A stretch of 64,000 nucleotides of DNA from Terfezia claveryi (GCA_015179025.1 WHUX01000023.1:186001-250000), one strand, 5' to 3'; positions 51,090 to 62,055 are shown, counted from the first letter of the stretch. The notes: generated by a model not told the origin, from the letters alone. Program-made: numbers and translations.

Positions 51090-51240
51090 AGTGTGCGCCA
51101 CGGAGCGGGTGCTACCCCACCCGACCCAGATAACTCGCCCCACCGGGCGGGTTTTCGATACCTCAACCCCACCCATTGCAGGTTTTATGATCCTGAACAC
51201 CACCCGACCCAACCCGCCTAAAAACGGGTGCTCACCAAGC
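51090..51240. repeat. GC-rich CCCGACCC repeats, possible hAT-type element end
   Basis: Several CCCACCCGACCC / GGCGGGTT / CCCGACCCAACCC blocks in a short interval, starting GAGCGGGTGCTACCCCACCC and ending near AAACGGGTGCTC. Such subterminal repeats occur in some hAT elements. No transposase or clear target duplication was found, so this is a weak call. Confidence 0.3.
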
Positions 51241-51831
51241 ATCCGTTTATTCCTAATAATTTATTCTGGTCCTTAGCAAAGTATCGTTGTCATATATATT
51301 GAGAGGCTGCGAAAGCTAGTCTCGATCATGGTTTTCATACTCGTGCCTAACAGGGGTTCCCCTTGGCGCCTTCGTTCACTCCGCCGCCAGCACTCGTTCG
51401 CTCTCTCTCGAGATGCAGTTTGATAACCCCCCCATGAATTTTCTTCACTCAGTACTAATATATCTCGATAGTGCACCTTCTAGACCACCTACCCTAAGTG
51501 TCCGCCAGTCGATATCACATTGAGGTGGGGTGTGGGTGAAGTTGTCGGTCGGCCATCACTGGCGATGAGAAGGACTTTACATCTACAATTCTACATTATC
51601 TCAACAACTACTGGACCAATTTGAATAATTCTTGCACTATTGGAATCACCTGATTCTGCTCTATTGAATGGTACTACCTGCTTACACTCTCTGTGTTGTT
51701 GTTGTTGCTGGATAGACTTTCTTTACTTTGCTATTGCTAACCCGCACTCCTAGGCACTTTGACCTGCTCCACCTACTACATACAACTGTACATTATTTCA
51801 ACTCTACGCTCTGCTGCTTTTTCCGCTCGTT

Positions 51832-53479
51832 CTATTTCCTCCAATTGGCGCAATGTTTTTGCCTTCTCCTTTTCAGCCTTCGCTTTCTCTCTGCCATATT
51901 CCTGATTTCAATGCACAATGCCTTCCGTAACCGTTGCCGCTTTGTTTCCTCTGCTTTAAGAAGCTGTGTAAGAGCTCTTTGAGTAGATAAAATTTGTTGT
52001 GCTTCACTTAATGCCTGCTTTTCTTTTACCATTGCTCGAGCTTTAGAAGCATACAATACACCACCTTTTTGCAATGAACGCTTGCTAGCTTCCTGCCGTG
52101 CCTGTCTTGCTTTCTCCGCAGCGGTGGTTTTATGCAGATCTTCAACTGCCTGCGTACCATCATGAGCTTGTGCAATGCTTCCCTTAGCAAAGGCTCGCAT
52201 GTGTCTTTGCAAGGTCGGTGAAAGGTTGTTCTGTTCCATATACTGTAGCAGTTGATCGCTTTTGCGCTTAAGGCTTCTGACAGTTTCTGGAGTTATAGGC
52301 GAGCCGCTTAGTATCGGTGGAGGAGTTGATGGTGGAGGAGTTGAAGGTTCAAACTCATCGGTGAAGTTGCTATCTATTTCAGCATTATTTTGTGAGGCTT
52401 GTTGGACTTCTGGTAAACGATCGAGGACTATCTTCGGATTATAGGGGATCATGCCATTTGCGGAATGCTGTACGGATAGTAGATGGCTTGAAGGCTTGTG
52501 TTCGGAAGGAATTAATAGGGGAAAGGAACTCCATTTTATTGAAGTCAGAACAACCTTTGCGAGTAGCAGCATCAACAGCTTCCGCATGGAAGTGTTTATA
52601 TGGTTGGAATACCACTACGTCAAGAGGCTGTAGAAGATGTGTGGTATGCGGAGGAAGACAAAGTGGAATAATGTTATGCTCATCACAGTAATCAATGAAT
52701 TCCGCTGTACAGTGTGAACCATACCCATCCAAGATTAATAAGCGATAAGCACCTAGTCGTCTTCGTGCAGAGAATTTATCGAAATGTTGCAACCACAGAA
52801 GAGTTAAGTGGTCATTAGAATATCCAGATTCCGAAACAGCTAAGAGAAAATCATCTGGAAGATCTGTATGTGTAAACCAACGTTCTTGATGGATAACTCC
52901 TGGAACAATGATCATTGGTGGAAGGTAGAACCATCAGCTGAAATTGTTTCACAGACAGTAATAAGATCTCGATTGGTCAAACTTCCAATTGTCATAGGTT
53001 TTGCACGTTCAAGCTCTCTTGTAACAATCCATTGATTCTTGCCAATACCAATTCGGAATCCTGTTTTATCATAGTTGTATTGATCTTGTGGTTCAATACC
53101 CTTTTCCATACATATTCTTTGATAGTCTTCAAGAAATTCTGTAATGGTCTCTAGTATTTGTGCATTTTTCCGTGCAGCCTCAAGAGATACTCGCTTACGA
53201 GTACAGTACTCTGGATATCGCTTTAAAAACCGCCGGACCCAATGTTCTCCTACTACCAGTGGTGGATCACTGTCGCTGGTGTGATTCCTTCTTAAAATAG
53301 AATTTGCGCACGCAGCAATTATAAGAAGGCGAGCAGAAAGTCCCATTTTATTAAGGCGATCAATATGCTTAGAAACTGCAAGCTCTTCTGCTTCAGTAAG
53401 CTTTCTGTTGTGTGGTGGTCGTTGATTTAGTGATGGAATTCCGTTATAGCGGTCACGAAGCCTTCTTATTCTCTCTGTA
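51832..53479 (-). pseudogene. Pogo/Tigger-type DDE transposase, two frameshifts, N-terminus missing
   Basis: On the minus strand the protein starts inside a CENP-B-type helix-turn-helix (RLRDRYNGIPSLNQRP, then KLTEAEELAV). The pogo DDE core follows: YNYDKTGF with the first Asp (about 53076), LLILDGYGSH with the second (about 52726), LLQPLDVVVFQPYK with the third (about 52628). A Lys/Arg-rich C-terminal tail ends at 51832. Frameshifts sit near 52914 (between TFHQ and MIIVPG) and 52450 (between FRKW and IPYNPK). The first part of the DNA-binding domain is absent: the open frame abuts the inverted-repeat element starting at 53480. The enzyme would cut and paste DNA at TA sites; this copy cannot make it. 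Confidence 0.85.
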
Positions 53480-54474
53480 TACAGAGATCTCTCGTTACAA
53501 GCATACGCTCCGGACCAGTTGAAGTATGCTTGTAACCAATATATTCTTATATCTAGAGAAACGGAAATACATTAGAGAGAGCAAGGAAAGGCTACAAAAT
53601 GGGATAATAACTAACAGACATCCGAATAACAAGGAGTACTGATAATATTCAAAAAAAGACATTTAAATGAGTGGAATGGATATTAGGAGGAGGAGGCTGG
53701 ACCCGGCACAAAGTCAGTAATCCTGCATTGAACATGATAACTTCTGCGCTGAACCTCAAGAGTTTCAATCTGTCTTTTCTCCCACTTGAGGACATCTTGC
53801 AGCTCAGTGATGATCGGTGTGACAGCTTGAAGAGAGAAGAGGAGCAACCCTTCAATGTAGGCTAATAACCTTTTTGGGTATATTGTCTATCTGTCCCTGG
53901 TATCCCCGTGAAATGGCCCATTGCAGGGTGCGGCGCCTCTGCCAAGTATTCAGGGTTCTTGATGAAGAATCTCTCAGGTATGGTGTTTGTGATGTAGAGT
54001 TTTGCGGGTCGGAATCAGCAGATAAGTCGATATCTAATGGATGGGGATGTCCCATAGTACGACCTGAGGTCTGTCTCCGCTGCTTTTGAACTTACCGGAG
54101 GAGGTGAAGTGGCTCAGTTTCGGTTTCATTGACTGCGCTTGGAAGATAGGTTGCCAGAATTGCATCTTCAATATCAGAGATTGGATCTTCAACAATCTCG
54201 AGAGATTCATGAATTAGGCATTTGAGCTTCTCTTCTTAGTATGTTACTATAGATTCTTGCTTTGTGAGCTCGTGTAGGGTTATTTCTTATCGATAAACAT
54301 CCCAATATGGGGAGGCGCTTCTCTTGTTACAAGAATATGTATGGTGACTAAGCAAAAAAAATAAGAATATTCTAGTAACGGAAATATGCTTATTTCCTAT
54401 GTGGGACTACCGAAGGTATGCTTGTAACCAATATATGCTTATAGCTGATATGCTTGTAACGAGAGATCTCTGTA
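53480..54474 (-). mobile_element. Inverted-repeat element (family X, copy 3), complete ends
   Basis: The left end TACAGAGATCTCTCGTTACA then AGCATA is mirrored by TATGCT and TGTAACGAGAGATCTCTGTA at 54455-54474. It is about 995 bp. On the minus strand it carries gene relics: EKLKCLIHESLEIVEDPISD, AILATYLPSAVNETETEPLH, RTLNTWQRRRTLQWAISRG, and, after a frameshift, YIEGLLLFSLQAV, LQDVLKWEKRQIETLEVQR and RITDFVPGPASSS-stop. The last blocks match the C-terminus in the copy at 49.6 kb, so all belong to one gene family. No DDE motif is present. Stops and frameshifts make it inactive. Confidence 0.68.
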
Positions 54475-54653
54475 TTGTATATAAGGAGCCCGATTCCCGT
54501 GGGACCAGAGCAGATCATGATACGTACCATAGACATTGTCGAATTCCTCACAGAAGGTGTGAGTGGATTTCTGTTCAGACTGTGGTCCTTAACTATATTC
54601 TTCAGTGGCCTTGCCCACCTGTTTTTCTCCCAGTCCATGTGACTTGACTACAG

Positions 54654-54843
54654 TCTCCCACTTCTCATGAGCACAAGATCTTCAAGCTCCTCTTCACTCC
54701 ACAGTCTCCCACTTCTCATGAGCACAAGCTCTTCAAGCTCCTCTTCACTCCACAGTCTCCCACTTCTCACGAGCACCAGATCTTCAACCTCCTCTCCACT
54801 GCATAGTCTCCCAGTTCCATGGGCACCAGATCTTCAAGCTCAA
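54654..54843. repeat. 51-nt minisatellite, three full units and a partial one
   Basis: Units begin TCTCCCACTTCTCATGAGCA at 54654, 54705, 54756 and 54807. The unit length is a multiple of three, so the Ser/Leu-rich frame starting at 54667 runs through it. Confidence 0.85.
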
Positions 54844-55353
54844 AGCACCACTCCAGCAAAGATAATTTCTATTTACGTTAGTATGTTTCGCGGTTCAGGG
54901 CTAATAGTTCACTTTTCATTAAGCTGCAGCTCCATCGAACGACGAAACACCAACCCATAATGTAGATACTACTATGTTAAGCTAATGAGAGTGTTTTATT
55001 TTGTGCAGCACTCATCAAGCTTGCTGGGCCAATTGCAACCTTGATCACCAGCGCACTTATTTGCTCTCAGAATATTTTTACCCGCCGAGGCATCGACAAC
55101 AAGTTTGCTGCAATTGACAATAAGCTTGAGATCATGAGCAAAGAATTCAAAGACGACATTAAGGGTAGTAACATAAAGTTCGAGAACTATACTAAGGAGG
55201 TATAGGGGGAGCAGACCAAGATTGTAGAAAAAGTTGCATTTGTCGACTGTTACGGCTGAGATTATGCAGACCGGGCCGGCGCCACCCGATGGTGGGTGGC
55301 CAGATGTCAACCCCGCTTTCCTATATATTTGCCCACGTCTTGTATCTAGTTGA
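54667..55353 (+). pseudogene. Decayed gene: Ser-rich repeats, hydrophobic segment, helical tail
   Basis: Exon 1 (54667-54880) encodes Ser-rich 17-residue repeats from the 51-nt minisatellite. A GTATGT donor (54881) and a TTGTGCAG acceptor (55008) bound a 128-nt intron in matching phase. Exon 2 starts with a hydrophobic stretch (LIKLAGPIATLITSALICSQ), then a charged helical part (IDNKFAAIDNKLEIMSK). There an AAAA run shifts the frame by one base. In the shifted frame the reading continues (EFKDDIKGSNIKFENYTKE), meets a TAG, then reads TAEIMQTGPAPPDGGWPDVN and stops at 55353. A small membrane-anchored coiled-coil protein is the likely ancestor, but I do not recognise the family. The splicing could differ from this model. 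Confidence 0.4.
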
Positions 55354-56169
55354 TGTTCTCTAAGACTCGAGGGAAGTCTTGTATCGCTGGGTTACTTTAC
55401 TTTATCGAATGAATCAGTCTATATTCTTCGCACCTTTAGCCCAGTTAGGCCCGAGCTTAGTGATATTGCCCTCGTTGGCCCTGAATACCGATATTCCGAC
55501 AGATATCACTGTGATCACTAGCTCGCCCCTAACATCGACGGTGAGGTCCAAATGGTGAAGGAAGGGATATGTTGTCTGCTCAGCAAGGATAGTTGACAGA
55601 CAGGAGATCATCTATAAATAATGTTGCTTTACTTTGGCTTTTTTTTTCTTTTTTATCTATGAGACTTGCTTTGGTTGGTTTATATAGACATCAAACTTTG
55701 AATTATAATAGACATTATGCAGTCTTGTCACATCCAACAGTACCTACTCTTAAAAGCAACACTAAACCTGTCTTGCCAACACAACTAAATTACATACACA
55801 TATTCACTAGGCAGCATACCATTCAGCAAACCCTATCCAGCATACCCGCATACTCAGCATACCCGGTGTAGGTAGATGTGATGTATGTATAATGAGCATA
55901 TATTCTCTAAGTCTCTCTAGCTGGCATATAACCTTATAGGCACTGCCAAGCCTAGGGAGCCAAGCCCGACATATCTAGCTAAGCTAAATACTGCATCTAG
56001 CTAAGGTAAGTACTGCATGTATGCAAGTAAGTATGCAGCTATGTGGTACTAAGTACTATAGTATCCCCCTAAAAGTGTGGGCTGGGGTATATAAAATATC
56101 AAAAAAGGCTCAAAACATTATTATCCTCCAATATCAAATGCCTACAATATCTCACCATCCTATATTCCC
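55354..56169. other. Region left of the Gypsy integrase, possible Gypsy LTR
   Basis: On the minus strand, sequence after the integrase stop passes a purine-rich TTTTAGGGGGA (near 56070), which could be the polypurine tract. An LTR would then start at about 56065 and run left. The partner LTR is outside the window, so its extent cannot be checked. No host gene was found. Confidence 0.35.
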
Positions 56170-56448
56170 CTAGTTCACTACTTTACCATCTACATATGGT
56201 CTCAACCTCGCTCTATTTATTGGGTTACATAGGTAGCCCACCTTCTTGCCTGTTACCTCAGGATCTGTCTTAGTTTGTATATGTTCTTGTCAAATATTGA
56301 ATAGATAATAAAAGGTCCTGTCCACCTTGGGGTAAAGACTGGAACAAACCCCTTCACATCATACTGTGACTCTCACTTCTAGACCTTTTGGCCAAGCTCG
56401 AATGTCTCCACTTCCTTCAATTCCTCCTTTCCAGCCTTCATTTCCCTC
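56170..56448 (-). pseudogene. Gypsy integrase, C-terminal end cut off by the Copia insertion
   Basis: Minus-strand reading: KAGKEELKEVETFELGQKV, stop, K, stop, ESQYDVKGFVPVFTPRWTGP, FIIYSIFDKNIYKLR. This is the C-terminal integrase tail (the GPF.I block), and it continues the Gypsy protein interrupted at 61243. The two stops sit where Trp (TGG to TAG, 56381-56379) and Arg (CGA to TGA, 56375-56373) are expected, both transition changes. Confidence 0.65.
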
Positions 56449-56797
56449 TGTAAAACCTCACATATGGCTGTATAGGTAGAGATATGAGAGGAAATGTCTT
56501 TTAATTGATGAATTTGATGATTCGATAGCGGTGCAGTCTACTCAGACGTTCAAGGCCTCATTAAATATATGAACATCAACTTAGCAATAACAATAACGTG
56601 ACAGCAGTAATGTGCCCTCCTAACCATGTCCGGATACAGCAGATCCTTCACTTTCTCTACATTCATACAATTACGCAATCTTCCACGTAACCCTCATATC
56701 CTTCACATGTATATCTGTATCCAGCTTGTTCACGTAATCCTCATATCCTTCATATGTATGTCTGTATTCAGCCTTGCCAGTGGGTTATCATTCAACA
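56449..56797 (-). repeat. Copia 3' LTR
   Basis: 349 bp; on the minus strand it begins TGTTGAATGATAACCCACTG and ends GGTTTTACA. Of 344 positions aligned to the other LTR, 29 differ, all transitions with no indel. At 28 of them this copy has A or T. Immediately upstream (minus strand) is the polypurine tract at about 56806-56798. Confidence 0.9.
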
Positions 56798-57041
56798 TGC
56801 CCCCCTAATCCACTGGCTACTAACTCATCATTCCTATCAGCTTAGAGAGAGACTTCAATCGATGAATATCTATATATTTCGTGAATATGTCAGTAGGGTT
56901 CTCATCTCCTAGTACCCAATGCACTGTTAATAGTCCTTCCTCTACACATTCTCGTACAAAATGGTGTCATCTTCGAATGTGCTTAGTCCGTTTGTGAAAG
57001 TCAGGGTTGTATGAGAGATTCGCTCCTCCTTAACTATCTGT

Positions 57042-58600
57042 CTAGAGCCGAATCGAGGGGCTTATTCCTAGAAACTCAAGCAACTTCCTTATCCACAAGG
57101 CATCCTGAGCTCCTGCTCCTAATGCGATGTACTCAGCTTCAGTAGATGACAGTGTTGTGATATCCTGCTTTCTTACAGTCCATCCTATTAGTGAATCTCC
57201 AGCCATGACAAAAATCCCTGTAGTAGCTTTCTTTTCAAGCTTCTCTTCTTCTACATCTGTATAGACATTAATATAGTCCATCGAATTGCTAGCAAGCCTT
57301 ATCCCTTATATAGCTGTTTCAAGCAAGTAGCTAACTACCTGAATAGCTTTGTTGTAGTCATGAGTAGTAGGTCGGGCCACCTTGATAGAAAGCCACTGCA
57401 CAGTATATCGCACATCTGGGCACCATATTCTTGAGATGTATAGTAGCTTCCTAACAATAGCTTGAAAAGCTTTTATGTTGAATGGTTCACTGGAAGCTGT
57501 TAGGGCTATATCATAGGGAGTAAGGGACTGATTTCTAACACCCAACTTGGCTGCGATTTCTCTTATATGATCTTCTCTATGTATCAGAACTTCTCCTTCC
57601 TTCCAGGAGAGAGTCATCCCAAGAAAATAAGATGGTAGACCCCGTTTTTCTATAGTAAAGAACTCCTCTATTATACTTTCCTACCGGTCTGTGACCTTCT
57701 CACTTGAAAAACTACAAAGGAGATCGTCAACATAAATAATAATCATATCTCTTTCAGTCATCCGGTAGTATAGTCCCAGATCATCCTTGCACTGGATAAA
57801 CCCCATTCCCTTCAAGATATTATCTATGACCTTATTCTAGTTGTGAGCTGCCTACTTGGTCCCATAGAGCGATTTCAGAAGGAGCCATGCTTTGTCACCA
57901 GTAGCTTGCTTATCAACTACATACAGAACCTCCTGAAGAGGCCCATTGAGAAAGGTGCCTTCAATATCATATTGGTACATGATGAGCTTTCCGTCTAGAC
58001 TTAAGCATATAAGTATTTACCATGATTCTTCTTTGCAAACTGGTGCATAGGTTCTGTGTCGATCAAAGTCGATATCTAGTCTTTGTGAGAATCCTCTCGC
58101 TGTAAGACGAGCCTTAAAATACTTTGGATTGGATGGCTCCTTATTAAGCTTTTTCTTTAATACTCACTTGGTATCAATAATTTTTGCTCTATATAGTACC
58201 TTATCTACCCACTAGTAAACCTTGTATTTTTCCAATAGAGCTAGCTCACATTGAATTGCTTGCTGCTATTGATCTTTGTTCTTAGACTCAAGGGCTTCGG
58301 CAATTGTTAGGTGAGTATAAGTTGGATCCTGATTGAGACAAATGGGAGGGATACCTGCTGTAGACCGAGTTGATCGCCTTACAGATTGCTGCTATGCTGG
58401 CTGCTGCTGTGCAAGTGTTTCTTTATGAAGAAGCTGCTGCTCAGCTTCTCGCTCATTCCTTATGGCTGGAAGAGCATCAGGCTACCTTGGTGCATACCAT
58501 CTCCATCTCTCCTCTTTAGGGGCACTGGGCAGCTCTTGTGGTGATATAGCTTGCTTGCCGTATGATGCAGAGAAACCTAAGCTCTAGGTATTATTAGAGA
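57042..58600 (-). pseudogene. Copia reverse transcriptase and RNase H, degenerate
   Basis: The catalytic box reads DMIIIYVDDLLC near 57735. The intact-looking frames downstream are RT thumb/connection (57617-57306: HIREIAAKLGV, FQAIVRKLLYISR, CPDVRYTVQWLS) and RNase H (57281-57042: YINVYTDVEEEKLEK, DSLIGWTVRKQ, LSSTEAEYIALGAGAQDALW). The upstream RT part (58580-57640) is interrupted by several stops. The reverse transcriptase would copy the element RNA into DNA. Confidence 0.82.
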
Positions 58601-58621
58601 TTGAGAAAAAGCACCAGGAGT

Positions 58622-58737
58622 GTTTTGCTGAGCTGGTGCGCTGGGAGCGTTTTGCTGAGCTGGTGTACTGGGAGCATTCTGCTGAGCTGGTGTACTGGGA
58701 GTCTCTGTTGAGCTGGTGTACTGGGAGTGCTCTGCTG
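58622..58737. repeat. 26-27-nt tandem repeat inside Copia
   Basis: About four copies of TTTTGCTGAGCTGGTGTACT-GGGAGCG in the linker between integrase and reverse transcriptase. They encode repeated LPVHQLSKT units on the minus strand. A polymorphic linker is plausible, with no catalytic role. Confidence 0.75.
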
Positions 58738-58899
58738 AGTATTTTCTTCTGGCCATATGATATCCAGCTGTGAGCTATCTTTAGCCACAGAGTTCTTCAT
58801 AGTCGTAACTCTTCTGGATAGTAGAATTACTTTGTAGGTCCCATAAGAGGGGGTGAAGCCAACAATCCTTGCTTCAATAGCTCTATCTACCAATTTTCC

Positions 58900-60008
58900 A
58901 CTTTCATAGGTATAGCAAAAAACCTTTTGGCTGAATGGTCAGAAACGAGCTTATTCTTTCTCGATGTCTACTTGTTTGATTTTTTGGAGAGGGGCCATCA
59001 CATTTAGCGAGCTATGAGGAAGTCAATTTTTGATAAAGGTAGCATATTCTATGGCAAGGGACCATATGGACATGGGCATCCCTTTCAGATTAGTTCTGAC
59101 AAGTGTCATGATGGTATGGTTTGTTCACTCAGCAACTGTATTTATCTCCTATAGTAAGGAACTGTAGGTTTTTCAATTATTTCTTTGTCTTTCAGCTATC
59201 CTCAGAATGATGTAGATTTAAATTCTCCACTAAAGTCACTTTGAAGAGCTTTTACCTATGTATTGGTGAGATTTTCAAAGTAGATAATCATTATTTGAAG
59301 GGTTTCGGCTGCATTAGATTTGGATCGAATTGCCTGTGTGATCGTGAAGCGAGAAAAGTCATCAATGAGAGTAACCATGTATCTTTGATGCCTTAAGTCC
59401 TCTACAGGCATTGGACCACAGAGGTCAGAGTGGACAATATCGCCGACATACTATATGCAGATTCCATGAGATCGGGATGGCAGCTTGGTCATTTTAGTAG
59501 TAATGTAGGTAGGACATTGCTTTCTAGACAGATAAAGGTCTCTCGGTACCTCGAAGATAGTTCTAAATGAAAGAAAAGGAAGGTGGGCATACCTTTCATG
59601 CCAGTTCATTGCCTTCTGCTCAGTGAGATAGGCCTTTTCTAGGTAGCTCATATCTAGTTGGTAGATTCCATGGGTGATAACAAAGGGAATTGAACATCCC
59701 TCGTATTCGAGCATGTTTGATTTTTCAATATTGAGAGATCTGCCTTGCTGGGAGATTTTTGCGACACTGATAAGTTTGTGAGGGAAATTGGGAATAAATA
59801 GGATATCGTGGAGAGTGAAATTTCCTAGACGAATAATGCCTTTGTAAGTAGACTGAGTACTGCCTCCTCTGGTTCTCACAAGCTGGTGATGGGGTCGTGG
59901 ATCAATTAGCTCAACCAAGTTGTTAGTGATATGCACTGAAGAGCATGAATCGGTAAACCACTCGGCTCGACTTAGAGATTTTTCGGTGGTTGTCATATCG
60001 TAGAACAT
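58900..60008 (-). pseudogene. Copia protease, GAG-pre-integrase and integrase core
   Basis: 60008-59451 reads WFTDSCSSVHIT, where Copia proteases have DSG; the Gly is Cys here. It also has LHDILFIPNFPHKLISVAK and the GAG-pre-integrase block MNWHERYAHLPF. Past a frameshift, the integrase core follows with HSDLCGPMPVEDL (first Asp), LIDDFSRF, and QSDFSGEF (second Asp), interrupted by a TAG before VKALQSD. Confidence 0.78.
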
Positions 60009-60057
60009 ATCCTAGACGTCATCGGACTGAGCAACATTGGCTGTCGGAGGTTTTGCC

Positions 60058-60850
60058 AGATCTCTTTTCTTAGTTCGGTAGTTCTTTTCTTCATGTGAGG
60101 TCCCAGGCCATCTCTTTGCCTTACAGTAATGACACTTAACTGGTAGGCTAGTAGCTGTAAAGGCTAATGCAGGTTCTTGAGGTACGTCTCTTCTTAGGCA
60201 AGCTTTGAGGTGATCGGATAGTTCATGGAGTCAGAGTGCTATGTCTGCATAAGTTGGGGTAGCTGTTCCCTTGTAATATTCATGATGAGACTTTGATATA
60301 TGGTGATGTGGGGAAGTGTAGATAATAGCATAGTCGCCTTCCACCTATCATAGCTGATGAAGCTCTTGATAGTACTGGCAAGACTGGAGGTATCGGAGTG
60401 AACGGTGGCCACATTGGCCAATAGGAGGTTCCATTTGTTTTCAAACTTCATGAGGTGTTGGACCAGAGTATCCTTCCTATCATCAAAATGGAGGTTAGTG
60501 ATTGCAAGGAGCAGTGCTGATATATGTGTGCGAGTGCGTCCTTCATAATGGGACTTGAGAGTGTTCCAGGCATCTAGTGCATTAGGAGAGATGCGGATAA
60601 GAGACAGTGGCTCTGAGTCGCAGTTTGCCATAATCATGGCTAAAGCTTTGCTGGAGAGGTATTGATATGTCTTCATTGGTGGCTGGGGGGCTATACCCTC
60701 GTCAGGGTCTATAGCCATATCTAGATCTACTAGTCGGAGGAGCATTCAGACTTCCATGGACCATGAGCTGTAATTGTTCTCGTCTTTAAGGCTTTCGGTA
60801 GCCTTTGGTGGCTTAAACGGAGTGTTGGCCGATGCCATTGCTGATGTCAT
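60058..60850 (-). pseudogene. Copia gag
   Basis: The start ATG at 60850 reads MTSAMASANTPFKPPKATES, with WSMEV then a TGA (60749-60747) in place of a likely Arg codon, then MLLRLVDLD and a gag-like helical domain to 60239. After a TAG the frame continues to a knuckle-like CHYCKAKR...H block near 60130 in which the last Cys appears to be Tyr. The protein would form the retroelement capsid. Confidence 0.75.
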
Positions 60851-60888
60851 TGCTGAACTCTAATGAGTGATATTTTTGAAAGCGATGT

Positions 60889-60898
60889 GTTGCTACCA
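60889..60898 (-). other. Copia primer-binding site
   Basis: TGGTAGCAAC directly after the CA end of the 5' LTR; it resembles initiator-Met tRNA primer sites of Copia/Ty1 elements. Confidence 0.6.
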
Positions 60899-61242
60899 TG
60901 TAAAACCTCACATACGGCTGTGTGGGTGGAGATATGAGAGGAGATGTCTTTTAATTGATGAATCTGATGATTCGATAGCGGTGCAGTCTACTCGGACGTC
61001 CAAGGCCTCATTAAATACATGAACATCAACCCAGCAATAACAACAACGTGACAGCAGTAATGTGCCCTCCTAACCATGTCCGGGCACAGCAGATCCTTCA
61101 CTTCCTCCGCATTCATACAATCACGCAATCCTCCACGTAATCCTCATATCCTTCACATGTATGTCTGCATCCAGCCTGTCCACGCAATCCTCATATCCTT
61201 CACATGTATGTCCGCATTCAGCCTTGCCAGCGGGTTATCATT
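60899..61242 (-). repeat. Copia 5' LTR
   Basis: 344 bp aligned to the other LTR without gaps. It retains G/C at 28 of the 29 differing sites. Its outer five bases are replaced by Gypsy-like sequence (GCGAAG), so the element end is eroded or rearranged. Confidence 0.88.
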
Positions 61243-62055
61243 CTTCGCAACCAGTTCTTTGTGTTCTTCATCAGAACTAGGAATGGGTGCTTCCTCCCGA
61301 ACGTCCATCGGCATTCGTAGCTCTCGTCCCAAGGCTAACATTGCCGGTGATAAGCCTGTTGTTATATGCGTTGAGCTCCTATATATCCATAGACATGTAT
61401 AGACTAGGGGAACCCAATGTACTGGCCTCTTAGCCATTCTGACCGACACTTCATTCTCCTCTACCTGCTGCTCATTCATCATCTCCTTGTCTACCACCTT
61501 CAACACTTCCTCATCTACCGAGATACCCACTCCTACCACTCTAATTATGTTCTCCTCGTTCTCCTTGTTCTTCTTCTCATTATTCCCATTGTTCTTCCCT
61601 TGCGCTTCAACCACTAGCTTCTTCAACATAGACTTGATTGTTCCCACTACCCTCTCAATCTTCCCATTACTTTGCGGGTAGTATGGTGTTGAAAAATGGT
61701 GATGGATCCTCAAGATCCTAGTGAGCGCCCTAATGATTGGATTAACAAAGTGTGGTCCATTGTCTGACTGTAGGGACTCCGGACAGCCATATCAGCACAC
61801 AATCCTTCTGTAGATAAAGTCGGCTGCTGTCTCTGGTGAGGCATCCATTGTAGGTTCACCCTCCACCCAGCGAGACAACCAATCCAGTAGAAATCTTGCC
61901 TCCGATTTCGACCTTGGAAAGCGCAGATGAGCAACCGTATCCATGCACTTGGAGCCCATTGCCACCCCGTGCTCCGACCAAGACATTCCCACCGACTCGA
62001 TCTCTTCAAGGCCGAATAGAGTCTTCTTAGACTTGAGCTTCCAGCCAAATAGCAA
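61243..62055 (-). pseudogene. Gypsy integrase, fused to RT by an internal deletion
   Basis: From 62055 the frame reads LFGWKLKSKKTLFGLEEIES (end of RT), DTVAHLRFPRSKSEARFLLD, then directly WLSRWVEGEPTMDASPETAA (integrase). RNase H and the first half of integrase are missing; the junction is near 61880-61900. A TGA (61794-61792) replaces an expected Arg, followed by YGCPESLQSDNGPHF (second catalytic Asp) and TPYYPQSNGKIERVVG with the catalytic Glu. It runs on to GRELRMPMDVREE and stops at the Copia LTR. Confidence 0.75.

Larger units (their letters stand above)
56449..61242 (-). mobile_element. Copia LTR retrotransposon, degenerate, inserted in Gypsy
   Basis: Direct LTR copies at 56449-56797 and 60899-61242 flank an internal region with gag, protease, integrase, reverse transcriptase and RNase H in Copia order on the minus strand. 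The primer-binding site TGGTAGCAAC (60898-60889) lies next to the 5' LTR and resembles those primed by initiator Met tRNA. A purine tract (AGGGGGGCA on the minus strand) precedes the 3' LTR. The first five bases of the 5' LTR (TGTTG) do not match and appear lost. Several stops and frameshifts make the element inactive. It splits the integrase of the surrounding Gypsy element. Confidence 0.88.

Noticed and set aside
61076..61402. 108-codon plus-strand frame and its near copy at 56626-56808
   Set aside because: Both are readings of the Copia LTR in the non-coding direction.
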